From NCBI RefSeq assembly GCF_905163445.1, contig NC_053202.1:4092001-4156000 (forward strand): a DNA stretch of 64,000 nucleotides, given 5' to 3'. Position numbers and translations under genes: made by a program. This DNA is from Pararge aegeria (taxonomy: Eukaryota; Arthropoda; Insecta; Lepidoptera; Nymphalidae). The notes beneath the pieces were generated by a model that worked only from the letters and a program-made list of their open reading frames with translations, made no database searches and had not been told where the DNA came from. The first letter of the stretch is position 1; every line of letters begins with the position of its first letter. Below, in pieces: positions 32,407 to 43,700 of this stretch.

Positions 32407-32781
32407 TGTTAGGATTTTAATTTAATTAACTTTGTAATTTCCACTTATTTGTTTGTTTTTTTTTAAATTTTTATTTTAATATTATTTTTGAACGAAAGGT
32501 CACCCTCCGATTGGCTAACGCCGGTAGACGCTCAACGGCGGGAACCAATCAAATTGATTGGATCCTGACTGAACGACTGTGAGTTTTGGCGGGAAGAGGT
32601 CTTTTGGGTTGCTTGGCGGGTTGGTTCGTTCTGGCGGGAGTCGAGGTGATTCGAGAGGTGGTGAAGGAATAAGTTCATATTGTAACAATTACGACAGCTT
32701 GAAAGTAAATTAATAAAGGGATAATTTTATATAACTCTATATCTTTACCTGGTCCCACCGTTATTTATTGATACTACAACA
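32407..32781 (+). repeat. 3' LTR
   Basis: Identical to the 5' LTR by base-by-base reading, including a nine-T run. The sequence immediately upstream (gttgtcaggacggtcgat) has no clear polypurine tract. Confidence 0.93.
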
Positions 32782-32785
32782 AAAG

Positions 32786-33505
32786 TCAAAAGTCAAAGTC
32801 AAAAATATCTGTATTCAAGTAGCCCATAGGTTTTGTTTTTTTTTTTTTTATTATTTATATATATGTATCAAAACAAGGTTTATTATGACCCACAAATATT
32901 TGAATAGATTTAGGTAAAAAGTCATAATTTGGCCCTGGTGTGGGTGAGTATCTGACTCCTAACTACTCGTAGTTACAACTGTATTTAGGATGTCACATAT
33001 TCTACTGACTAGTGGCATGTACAGGATTCATATTTTAAATACTGTAATGTAATTAACTTATAAAGTTCACTGTTAAAACACATAACTTATTTCTTAGAAC
33101 TTAATATCAAAACATGATTAAATAGTAGGTCTATAAACTTAATAAACACAAAACTTAACAAACTAGTATTAAAACAAGAAACTTTAATGCATATTATTAC
33201 TACTTGACATATTTTAATAAAAACTCACTCATACAATATGTGAATACCGAACAACATTGCCTACTGAAATTTGTGTGCCTACCCACCGCTTGCGCCGCAA
33301 ACGGTCGCTGCGTCGTGCGACATACTCCGCGCAATGAATGCAAGCGTACAATAATTACACCGAACTAGGCAATTAATGCAGGAAGCGCCATTAACCTGGA
33401 CGTACTTTCGTTATGATTTATTTATAGATTTTATTCATTATTTTAACTTATAATGATTGTAGTTACATATTAAATAAGGTACTTTAGTTTTATATAATTT
33501 ATTAT
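32786..33505. other. Intergenic; retroelement tail, then unique sequence
   Basis: 32786-32840 (gtcaaagtcaaaaatatctg, ttcaagtag) looks like a reverse LINE tail. The rest is AT-rich except for a G+C-richer patch at 33290-33400. No gene recognised. Confidence 0.4.
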
Positions 33506-33509
33506 TAGT

Positions 33510-33680
33510 GCTGGCACTTTTGATGCGTACATAAGAATTACACGGTAGTGAGATGATGGCGATAACCACATTCGTAAACTTAAAACTAAAGCTACGAGGG
33601 TTCCAAACGCGTCCTGGTCTAAGAAGAAGCCCACAACAAACTTAGCCGGGTGTTTTTTTTGTTATCACCATCTCACAATG
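33510..33680. mobile_element. Dispersed repeat, family G
   Basis: gaggtgatggcgataac-like centre, ttccaaacgcgtcctggtct and ending gttatcaccatctcac. Same family as 15770-16300. Confidence 0.55.
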
Positions 33681-33689
33681 TCATTTTAA

Positions 33690-33800
33690 AACCGATTAGG
33701 GGTTTAATATAACTGCCATATCCGTAACAGATTAACCATCGCCATCTTAGACTGCATCATCACTTACGAGCAGGTGAAATTGCAGTCAAGAGCTAATTTT
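33690..33800 (+). mobile_element. SINE family C, 3' part
   Basis: aaccgattaggggtttaa, ccatcttagactgcatcatc and a gcagtcaag end. Confidence 0.55.
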
Positions 33801-33894
33801 ACTTTTAAATGCCAGCCTACAATGCCTTTCCTTAAGAGTCTAATTACACCCGTTCCTCAGCCTTCATCATCCTCCCAACCCCTGTCATATCTTA

Positions 33895-34215
33895 TGCTGT
33901 TGGTCCATCTTGACTGACGTCCACTGCTGGACATCTCTCTGCTGGAGCTGGAGGTCTTTCGTAGGGAGTCCCAAAAATCCGCAAATCCGCGGTCCTAGGT
34001 CCGCATGTTTCCAGTAGCTCCCAGCGACTCGTCTGATGTTGACCAACGCTAAATATACCGGTGCGGGGTCGCCATTCCAGCACCATGGGACGGTCCGTCC
34101 GTCGGTTTAACGTCCGTCGGTTTCCGAGTAATGTACCCCGCCCATGCGCTGACTGAGCTGAGTGAGTAACTCTAGTTCTTCTACGGATCTCCATATTCCT
34201 AAATTGATCACATAG
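33895..34215 (-). mobile_element. RTE-type LINE 3' end (family R), rearranged
   Basis: The minus strand gives MEIRRRTRVTHSAQ and degenerate continuation up to the terminal motif, with internal duplication of a cgtccgtcggttt stretch near 34095-34125. Confidence 0.6.
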
Positions 34216-34294
34216 AGATATAAATAACATATGTAACTGATAACTCTACAACGATACTCCAAAGTTTCGCAGTTGCTGGAATTCTGGAATTATC

Positions 34295-34570
34295 AACAAG
34301 TCAAACTGCCCGATTTTTAATCCAGTTAAGGAAGAAGTTAATATTGAGATATTCCAGCACGGCTAGCAAAGGCAGGAGACAATTATCTTCTCCCACAGCT
34401 TTATCAACACTCAGAGCACAAGAGCATAAGTGGAAATAAAATCCAAATAATATGTGCAATAATAAGCGGGGGTAAACTTCTCCTAATGCATGTTCCCGTG
34501 CAGGTGGACACATTAATTATATCCCTTGTCAGGGCATATAATCGGGGGATATAATTTTTGTCTCCTACCT
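34295..34570. mobile_element. Dispersed repeat, family M (copy 1)
   Basis: Shares cccacagctttatcaacact, aagcgggggtaaacttct and atcgggggatataatttttg with the reverse complement of 48585-48800; a part recurs at 63235-63360. Class unknown. Confidence 0.55.
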
Positions 34571-34694
34571 GTGCTAGCTCTGAAGTAACAATACTATATA
34601 GTTTTATAGTTTATCGCCATTAGAGATACATATCAAAATAAAAGGATTTCATTACAGTCAGTTTTTATTAAACGTAAGAAAGTAAATCGTGATA

Positions 34695-34700
34695 TTTATT
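34695..34700 (-). terminator. Poly(A) signal of gene B
   Basis: AATAAA on the minus strand about 76 nt past the gene B stop codon. Confidence 0.55.
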
Positions 34701-34775
34701 ATGTGCTATGTATTTACAATACACAAATTCATTGAACTAATTCATATAATGTAATACGTCCAGGTAATATTATCA

Positions 34776-37700
34776 TCATAAAGCATCTTGAATCTCCAAT
34801 AAAGTTTTTCCTTTTGTCTCAGGTACGAAGAATATAGTAAAAAGAACTGCGCACGCGCATGTACACGAGAAGAACCAGAATGCTACGTGTCCTCCAACAG
34901 CTTCCAGTAAAGCACCAAAAGCGGTTGTAACCATGAACCCAAAGAACCACGACGTTGTCATAGTTAGAGTTGAACCCTTGCTTCTGACGTTACTTGTGAA
35001 CATCTCTCCGATTATAGCATTTGGTATTATGCCAAGACCTGTAAATAAAATAAGAATTTGTATTTTATCTCAGCCGAGTTAATATTGATTGAGATAAGCA
35101 ATGCAAGCTAAGCAATTGAGTTATAAGTAAACTTTATTTTGTCGACCTCCCTGGCGTGGTCTGGTGGGAGGCTTCGGCCGTCGCTAGTTACCACCCTACC
35201 GACAAAGACGTGATGACGATAATCGTAGAAACCGATATGAATTAAATATTACTGACATCTTTCCTAACAGTATAGACCACTACCATCTTAAACTGCATCA
35301 TCACTAACCATTAGATGACATTGCATTCAATGGCTAACTAGAAGTGGATTAAAAAAAAAAGATTGCCAAAATAATAAATAAAAAAAAAATCGAAGTGAAA
35401 TCGAAGTCCTACTGGGCTACCGCTTTTTTTCGACTTACTTGAAAGTAATTGTTATATTTGGACAAATTTACACAAAATATTTATAAATTATATAACCTGT
35501 ATGTATTTTTATTGTAAAACCTATATTATTGTAAAGTTTTATCAACGTCCGTTTATATCCATCCATACAAATTTTTCATTTATAATATCAATATGGAATA
35601 AAATAAAGTGCAGTGATTGACCTAAATTTGAATCTGTATTTATTTAGAATACTTGATTGCAGAAAAAAACAAACAGTTGTGTTTAAAGGAGGTTAAAGCA
35701 ATCCCTTACAGAAAACAAGAAAGCGGAACACAGAAAACATTAAAATATCATTGGATAGAAGCGTTACTTTGCCATAATATATTATGAAAATTAATCTTAA
35801 TTTGCTATACTCCGCCAACAGCAGGAGAATCTGTATGGTGTAATTTATAAGTAATTGTTAACAATTATTCACTGTAAAGTCAACATCTCCTGAGGATGCT
35901 CCGGTTTCGGAGCGAAACGTGCGTAGAGGGTACATTGCCGAAGATCTTCTTGGTGTGGTACTCCACACAAAACAGATCACGGATTGAAGAAATTATGAAT
36001 AACACCATACAGATTATCCTGCTGTTCGCGGAGTGTAAAAAATTAAGCTTAATTTTCATAATAAAATATAGACAGGTAAAAAAAAAATCATCAGGATTAT
36101 ATTAGGATGTTTGGATTGTGCATAATGTATAAAAATAAGACTTACCAGAATCGTAGCCGATATAGAACATGATTAGAACTACCACTGGCAACCACTTTAT
36201 ATTATCCACAATTGGATTATCTTTTAGGTCCAAGTAAAAGTACGTTCCAAGTAAGAACTAAAAAAAAAAAAAAATTTTTTTTATAATAACAATAATTGAC
36301 GGTCGCCATTCCAGCACCTTAAACCCCTAACGTCCATCGTTTCTCCGAGCTATGTGCCCCGCCATTGCCACTTCAGCTTCACGACTCGCTGAGCTATATC
36401 GGTAACTCTAGTTCTCCTACGGATCTGCTCATTTCTGATTTGATCACGTAGAGATACTCCTAGCATAGCTCTCTCCATCGCCCATCGCTTCATCGCTGGA
36501 TTGGCGTCCCCGCACCGGTAAACACAGCGTAGGTCGGCCCCCAAAGAGGTGGACAGATGACTTCAGGCGCTGGGAGCCACTAGAGGCTAGCGGCCCAGGA
36601 CCGTGGATTGTGGAACTCCCTACAAAAGACCTATGTCCAGCAGTGGACATCGATTGGTTGACATGATGATGATGATGATGATAAATTGACGGTCCATACA
36701 GATGGCCTACCTGATGGGAAGTGGGTAACCATCGCCTATAAACAGAGCAATACTTCGCAGAACATGCAAGGAGCTCGACCTGCAGCGTGCTGTCCTATGT
36801 CAACCTGAGGCATAGGTGTTAAGACTCATATGCCTATAAATATACCGGCGACAACGACCTTCAGACTGGTGAGAGGTGTGGCTTCGAACAGTTCGTGAAA
36901 TACCAACAAAAAGAACACGAAAGCGGGTAGTTGATTCTGCCCGTGACATCAAACATGACATCTGGCACCTCCGCAGTCCCATCATGACTACGTCGAAATC
37001 TAGACAAATCCCATAATATTTCCGTGGTATGTACCTTTTGTAAGAAATGAATGAATGAATACACTTTTATTGTACACCACATAAAAATACAGGAAAATTA
37101 TAAGAAAAAACTAGTTTACCCGATGTATACAATTAGGCTGCATTATCGCTACATAGCGATCTCTTCCAGGCAAATAATGGCGTAAAATACTGCTCAAGAC
37201 GAGAGGTATCTAGAGGTAAATCCTAAATATATATATAGGATTGTATATATGTGATTGTAGAAGTTTATTATATATATAAATAGCTATATATATGTAACTT
37301 ACTACTTCTACACAATAATGTTACTACTATATTACTATTTTATTATATATACAATGAATATCAATGAATAGAAACAATATTGTCAATCCCCAAACAAAAC
37401 AGAAGAGAACAGGTATTACTAAAGTCCCGAAGATTCAGCCAAAAATTGATCTTTAACAAGTTTTTTGAAGATGCTAATCGACCTCATGAAATCCGAGAGC
37501 GGATTGAAATTGGAAGAAAGATAAATTATGTGGAGGCACCCTTAAATCAGATTCCTTACAGTACGGAGAACTTCACCCGGGCAACCCACAAATTCAAATT
37601 GTTCCTTTAAAGTAGGTGGAGAAGAAGTAAAAAACCACACACAGTAGAGAATAGAATGTGCGAAGTCGGATAGAAATGTTGATTAACCACTAAAATCTTA

Positions 37701-40700
37701 GTTTAAAATAATTTGTACTGCTGCCCGCGTTATTAGTCAGAGTTAATTACAATTTTCCACAAACCCCGTAAGTACCGTCTGATTTCCTGGAATATAAAGT
37801 AGCCTACGTTACTCTTAGGCCTTTCAACTAACTTTATGCCAAAAATCTAGTCGATTCTAAGTCGATTTGCTGCTAAGTTACCGCGTAATACAAACAAACA
37901 AATACACTTTCGATTTTCTAATATCAGTAGGGATTATTGACTTACCATACTTAGAGAGCATATTGCACTTGATATCGCTAAAATTCTTTTTCTTCCAGTG
38001 CCTTCAATGAAGAAAGGTGTAACTACACTGCCCAAAAGTTGGAAGCATCCAATAATAATCATAGCTAAATGCGACTCTATGGACGAACCGGCCATATCAA
38101 AGATGGCCGCCGAAAAGAACACTACAGCCAAAACTCCGCTTGTATGCTGCAAAATGTTTATTACGCCGACAATAAACAAGGCTTTTCTATTACTTCTAAT
38201 AGAGAACAATTCTATCCACTCCCGCTTGGTATTGGTGTTAGAAAATTCTTCTTTCTTTTTAAGCAATTTGTCCACATCCTGCGATCTGCCTAGGTCTTCT
38301 AATACTTTTGTCATTTCCTGTTCTCTACCTGTAATTTTTATTTTATTTAATTTCTGTAGTCTAGTTAATAAATGAGCATGTTAAGTAGTCGTAAAATAAG
38401 TTTCTGACGACATATATCTTTTTTTTTTTTTTTTTTTTTTAAAGTATATAGACAAGTGCTTGACTGCAATCACACCTGATGGTAAATGATGATGCAGCCT
38501 AAGATGAAGCGCGCTTGCCTAGAAGATGCCTATTCACTCTTGATTTGAAGGTACCCAGATTATAGGTATCAGGGAAGACGGAAGATGGGAGGGCATTCCA
38601 GGCCTTTGCGGTGCGGATCAGAAAGGAAGAAGCAAAACGCTTCGTACGTGTTGATGGTATTTCAACCACGTAACGGTGCAGATTCTTTCGGTGCCTCGCA
38701 GTTCGATGGTAGAAAGGAGATGGTTTGACCAAATCGAATAGCTCCTGAGCACACTCTCCGAAATGTATCTTGTAGAAAACAGCCAGACAAGCAACCTTGC
38801 GCCGGTGTTCAAGGCTTTGAAGTCTACTGACTACAAGGTCGTTGCCAATGAGTCTCCTAGCACGACGATCCACCGAATCCAAAGCATCGAGCTGGTACTT
38901 GGCAGAGCCATCCCATAAATGGCTGCAGTACTCCATGCACGACCGAACCTGAGCTTGGTACAGGGTTAGAAGCTGTTCTGGCGTTTAACTTTGTTGAGGA
39001 TGCCAAGTTTTTTGCCAGCAGTTTTAGCTTTGGACTCGATGCATTGTCCAAAGCTTAGATTGGACGAAATGCTGATACCTAGGAGCTCAATACTATTCGT
39101 GATTGGCACAGATACATTTCGGAAAGTCGGAGTTAGGGGGAACGGACTCCGTTTGGCGGAAAACAAACACGCTTGGGTTTTGGAAGCATTAAACTGTACC
39201 AGATTAGTGTCACCCCAATCGGACACCTCGCTTAAGGCCAGATTAACGCGTTTCACCAAGGCCTCTCTGAGCACAAGAGTTTCGTCTCCACTAGCTCGTG
39301 GACTGGACATGTATCTAGCCGTCACAGTGCTGTCATCTGCATACCCAAAGATGCCGGGTTTTAACAGATCATTTATATGCAGCAGGAAGAGCGTAGCGGA
39401 AAGAACCGATCCCTGAGGGACACCAGCGTTGATGGCCATTAGGTCAGACGAGGACCCATCGACGACAACCCGAAAAAATCGTCCACTCAAGAAATCAGCG
39501 ATCCAGTTGCAAAAACTAATGGGTAACCCGTAGGCTGGAAGCTTGTGCAGAAGACTTTCATGCCAGACACGATCAAAAGCTTTCGATACATCGAGTGAAA
39601 CGGCGAGCGCTTCACCGTGCTTCTCCATGGCTTCACCCCAGATGTGCGTGGCATACACTAAAAGATCCCCTGTTGACCGATTTCGTCGAAAACCGTACTG
39701 ACGGTCTGACAGGAGTTCGTTGTTTTCTAGGTATGCCAGAAGTCTGTTATTAAGTACACGCTCCAGACTTTTACATAATAAAGAGGTGATAGCAATTGGT
39801 CTGTAGTTAGATGGGTCGGCACGGCTACCCTTTTTTGGAACAGGTTGCACGTTGGCAATCTTCCAAGCTTTCGGGACCCGAGTGGTTTTAAGGGAGAGGC
39901 GGTATAAACGTGTTAGAATAGGAGACAATTCGGGAGCACAGGTTTTAAGAACCACTGCTGGAATTCCGTCTGGACCACTGGCTTTATTCACATCCAGATT
40001 GCGGAGCACTTTTAAAACCTCACACTGTCGAATGCGTATCTCTGGCATGACAGAGTCACAAAAAGGTATGGTTGGTGGTGAGGCACTTCCTGAATCTAGC
40101 TGTGAATTAGCTGCAAACAGAGATCCTAAGAGGTTAGCTTTATCTGTTGCAGTAAAAGCCAGAGACCCGTCAGGTTTCAAAAGGGGTGGCAGCGAAGGAC
40201 GGCAAAAATTCGTTTCGATGGACTTCGAAAGGGACCAAAAAGCTTTACTACCACGTGGATAAGAAGCTAATTTTGCCCCGATACGTATGGTGCGACTAAA
40301 ACGAGCTCTTTTTAGTACCTTCTTGTAGGACTTGGCGGCTAAGTTAAAAGCTCTCTTCTTGGCGGTGATATCCGGAGCTTTTTTTGAACGGGCTTCAGCC
40401 CACGCTGCAAACGCTGTATCTTTATGTGCCTCTGCTTGGGCACACTCAGCGTTATACCACCGTGGAACCCTGCCATCGAGTGATACGTGAGCGAATGGAA
40501 TAAAGTATTCCATGGCTTGCATTATGACCTCCGATAAAGCTTTTTCACTGCTCGACGGATCATTAGACGAGAAGCATACTTGCCGCCAAGGAAAAGATGC
40601 AAAAAAATGCCGCATCTCGTCCCAATCTGCTGACTTGTATCGCCACACCCGTCTGATTCCAGTAGAACCGGAGTCCAGGGGGTGATAGTTTGACACTGAC

Positions 40701-43700
40701 CTAACCAAACAGTGATCAGAAGTGCCCAAGGGAGCTCTAACTGATACTGAAAAACGGTCTGGGTCGGTAGTCAGCAGAAGGTCTAGGCAATTAGGTGTGT
40801 GGCCGTCAATATCAGGTACCCGTGTTGCCTCTTGGACTAGCTGAGAGAGATCTAGCGATAAGGCAAATTTAAGCGCCTCTCTCCCGGCGTGGTCGGTGTT
40901 CTGGTATGGGAATAGCCAGTCCTGGTGGTGAGCGTTAAAGTCACCCAGAAAAACCATTTGGGCAGTCGGATACCGACGCTGTACGGTGTCAGCCGTTTCA
41001 CTGAGATACTGAAACATCCGCGTCGTCTCCTGGTCACCACTATGTGAGCGATAAGTACAGGCGTAAACAATCTGATCCGTACCTGTATCCAATAGACACC
41101 ACATGATTGAGAAGTTGGGTACCTCCAAGTTACGGAGACGCCGGCAACAGACGTCATTACGTGCGAACATACAGACCCCGGCACGAGGTTTAAAATTATG
41201 CTCAAGTGAATACCCTGGGTACTGAAGATACGCTACATCAGTTGGAACCCCAATTTGTGTCTCCGTAAGAAAAAGTAAATGCGGCCTCTCAGTCTCCAGA
41301 TGATGGTGGACTGCACAGAGATTAGAGTGTATTCCTCTTATATTTGAGAAATGCACTTTTAAGGAGAGGAGGTGCAACCGCTGTGTATACTTACTTTTCT
41401 TCATTTTGCGTGTCATTTGATGTAAAGGGTGAATAGGAAAAGGGATGGCAGTTATACGAGGCGCGACGTTTGTAGACTCCTCAATCCACGAAGATACCAC
41501 ACTAAAAGGAAGACTCGACTGGAGACTGCGGGGACGCCCGAACCCCCCTGGGAATCACCATCGGGTCCTCTCTCTGGTCGTCAACCAGCACGATGGAAGC
41601 CATCCCAGGATTTTTCGCTAGTTGGCGGGGCAGCCTTTCATAGGTGACGAACCTATTAGTTGGGCCCCCTACTACCTGCGGTCGGCCAGCGGTGCACCGT
41701 GCTTCGGATCCCGCTAGCCTCCAATTCGAGGCGTCCAGTGTAGTTACCCCGTGGATCGGATCCTGTCATTAAACGCAACGCAACTGTACATACCCATCCC
41801 CTTTAGATAAGCTACTACGAGCATCGTTCCGGAACACGACAAATCGCATCAGTCAACTGACACAATCAGTCATTTTGCGGCGCGGTTTTGCTCGCAGGGT
41901 GGTAATTCTAGCCACGGCCGAAGCCTACCACCTAAGAAAATGATACTCGTTTAGCACCACCCAGGGGCCACGTGTAGGGTAACAAGGGTTAAAACCTAAT
42001 TTCGGTAATTCCTACGGACGCGAGTACCAACGACCCCCAAAAATATATATATATAACCCCCCCCTCTATATATATATTCTGCCCAGGCTATATCTCAGCA
42101 ACCGTGATTGTTAGACAGTTGAATTTTAACAGACGACACAGATTTCTGTTGCCGATATAACAATAAAATACTAAGAGAGAGAGAGAGAGATAGCAAATTT
42201 ATTATGTCATATTATATGTCATCAATAAGTTGGTTAAGTATAAGTTTTAAAGTTTTTGTTTTTCTTTTATGTTTTAATTATATTTTTTTTGTATAATTTT
42301 CGCTTTGTAGGTACTTATTCCTAAGCAATTGTGGTTAATGTTATCGCATATGTATAACTAAGTTGTGGAAACTTCATTGGTTTATTTGATATAAAAATAC
42401 GGCATTAATTTTATGTGTAATAGTCTGTTTCCCTTGAAAGCTAATAAATAAAGAGACCGAACAATATAAATATAAAAAGGGGATCGCATTCAACAGACAA
42501 TATGGTACGAACTCGTATGCGAGTCAGACTTGGTTTTTTTTAAATCATTATTTATTCATTTTATAAATTTAAAATGCATATAAAAATTTTCGGAGTATTT
42601 GAACCTGCGACTCTCGGGCAATCGCGGCCTGAGCGCTTTCACCAATTAAGCTACGGCTCTCCTACCGTCGATGCCGAAATTAGTATATGCCTTACACATC
42701 AGTCTTATAGCGACTGTAGCGTCATCTAGTAGGAAACGTTGAAGTTTCGATCTACTTTTTCAAAGGTCCATATTACAATGAATCACGTTTGAAACAAGAG
42801 ATGACACATTGCTTTTTTTATATTTTTATAATTGTTATTAGTGTTTTTACCTACACTTGGAGGAATTATCAATTTTATAAATTTAAAATGCATATAAAAA
42901 TTTTCGGTTCAAATCCAGTCGATTCCGAAAATTTTTATATGTTTTTTTCTCGAAAATAAATAAATAAATAATGATATTTTTATCATTTTTATTAGTGTTT
43001 TACCTACACTTGGAAGAATTATCAATTTATAAATTAAAAATGCATATAAAAATTTTCGGTTCAAATCCTGTCGGTTCCGAAAATTTTTATGTTTTTTTCT
43101 CAAAAATAAATAAATAAATAATGAAATTTTTATAAATTCAATTAGTGTTTTTACCTACACTTGGAGGAATTATCAATTTTATAAATTTAAAATGCATCTT
43201 TTTAAAAATCAAAAAAACATAATTGCGGCCCAGTGTGTCGTAATTTGGGACGCTATCATCTTTACGTTATGCTAAAATCAACGCAACTTACCCTGAAGTG
43301 CATAGAAAAGGGGCGACTCTGGTATCCATAATATACTGAATGCGTGAGCCAAACTCAGAGAAATACCAATATAAGTCGTGCCATAATACGATACAAATGG
43401 CCCGGTTGAGTACAATATTATAGCTCCCACTGTGAAGAAAACTCCATAAACTGTCAGTAAAATACCTCTTATGTTTGGAGATCTGTGAAAGAAGTGTTTC
43501 CTTTAATTTCTTACTGCTGCTACGGCGTAGAACTTAGTTTATGTATAAATTAAAAATTCATAATCACAATTTACATTTTACATTTTAAAATTCATTTTTC
43601 TATCTTGTGAAAGATGAAAGCGGAGCCGGATGCTTCCAAGCAACCTTGTCATTAAGAAATTCATCGATTGTATAAAAACCTCGCTGTAATAAATGTGTTT

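Larger units (their letters stand above)
25854..32781 (+). mobile_element. Ty3/gypsy-type LTR retrotransposon, 6928 bp
   Basis: Bounded by two 375-bp LTRs (25854-26228 and 32407-32781) that start TGTTAG, end ACAACA, and are identical by eye. The 4-bp AAAG flanks both sides (25850-25853 and 32782-32785), a target-site duplication. Internal order is gag, protease, RT, RNase H and integrase, which fits Ty3/gypsy and excludes copia order. No envelope-like frame follows integrase. The 830 bp between the pol stop and the 3' LTR hold an A tract and ATCGATCG-containing repeats. Identical LTRs mean a very recent insertion, between transporter genes B and C. Confidence 0.95.
38418..41770 (-). mobile_element. 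Non-LTR retrotransposon (LINE) with endonuclease and RT
   Basis: Minus-strand element in intron 4 of gene B, same direction as the gene. Its 3' end is an A tail (T run at about 38418-38440) preceded by a 3' UTR; the 5' region (41500-41770) is G+C-rich with no separate ORF1 seen. The two open frames below carry the protein. A 3' fragment of the same family is at 12400-12745. The clade (Jockey-, CR1- or Vingi-like) is unresolved. No clear target-site duplication was found. Confidence 0.85.

Noticed and set aside
35896..36105. 69-codon plus-strand gene
   Set aside because: Lies within the inverted-repeat element and has no recognisable domain.
37998..38375. 125-codon plus-strand gene
   Set aside because: Antisense shadow of gene B exon 5.
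38991..40262. Plus-strand genes of 141 and 136 codons
   Set aside because: Antisense shadows of the LINE ORF2.
42595..42662. Functional tRNA on the minus strand
   Set aside because: tRNA-like, but joined to a SINE tail that recurs nearby; the acceptor stem is not properly closed.
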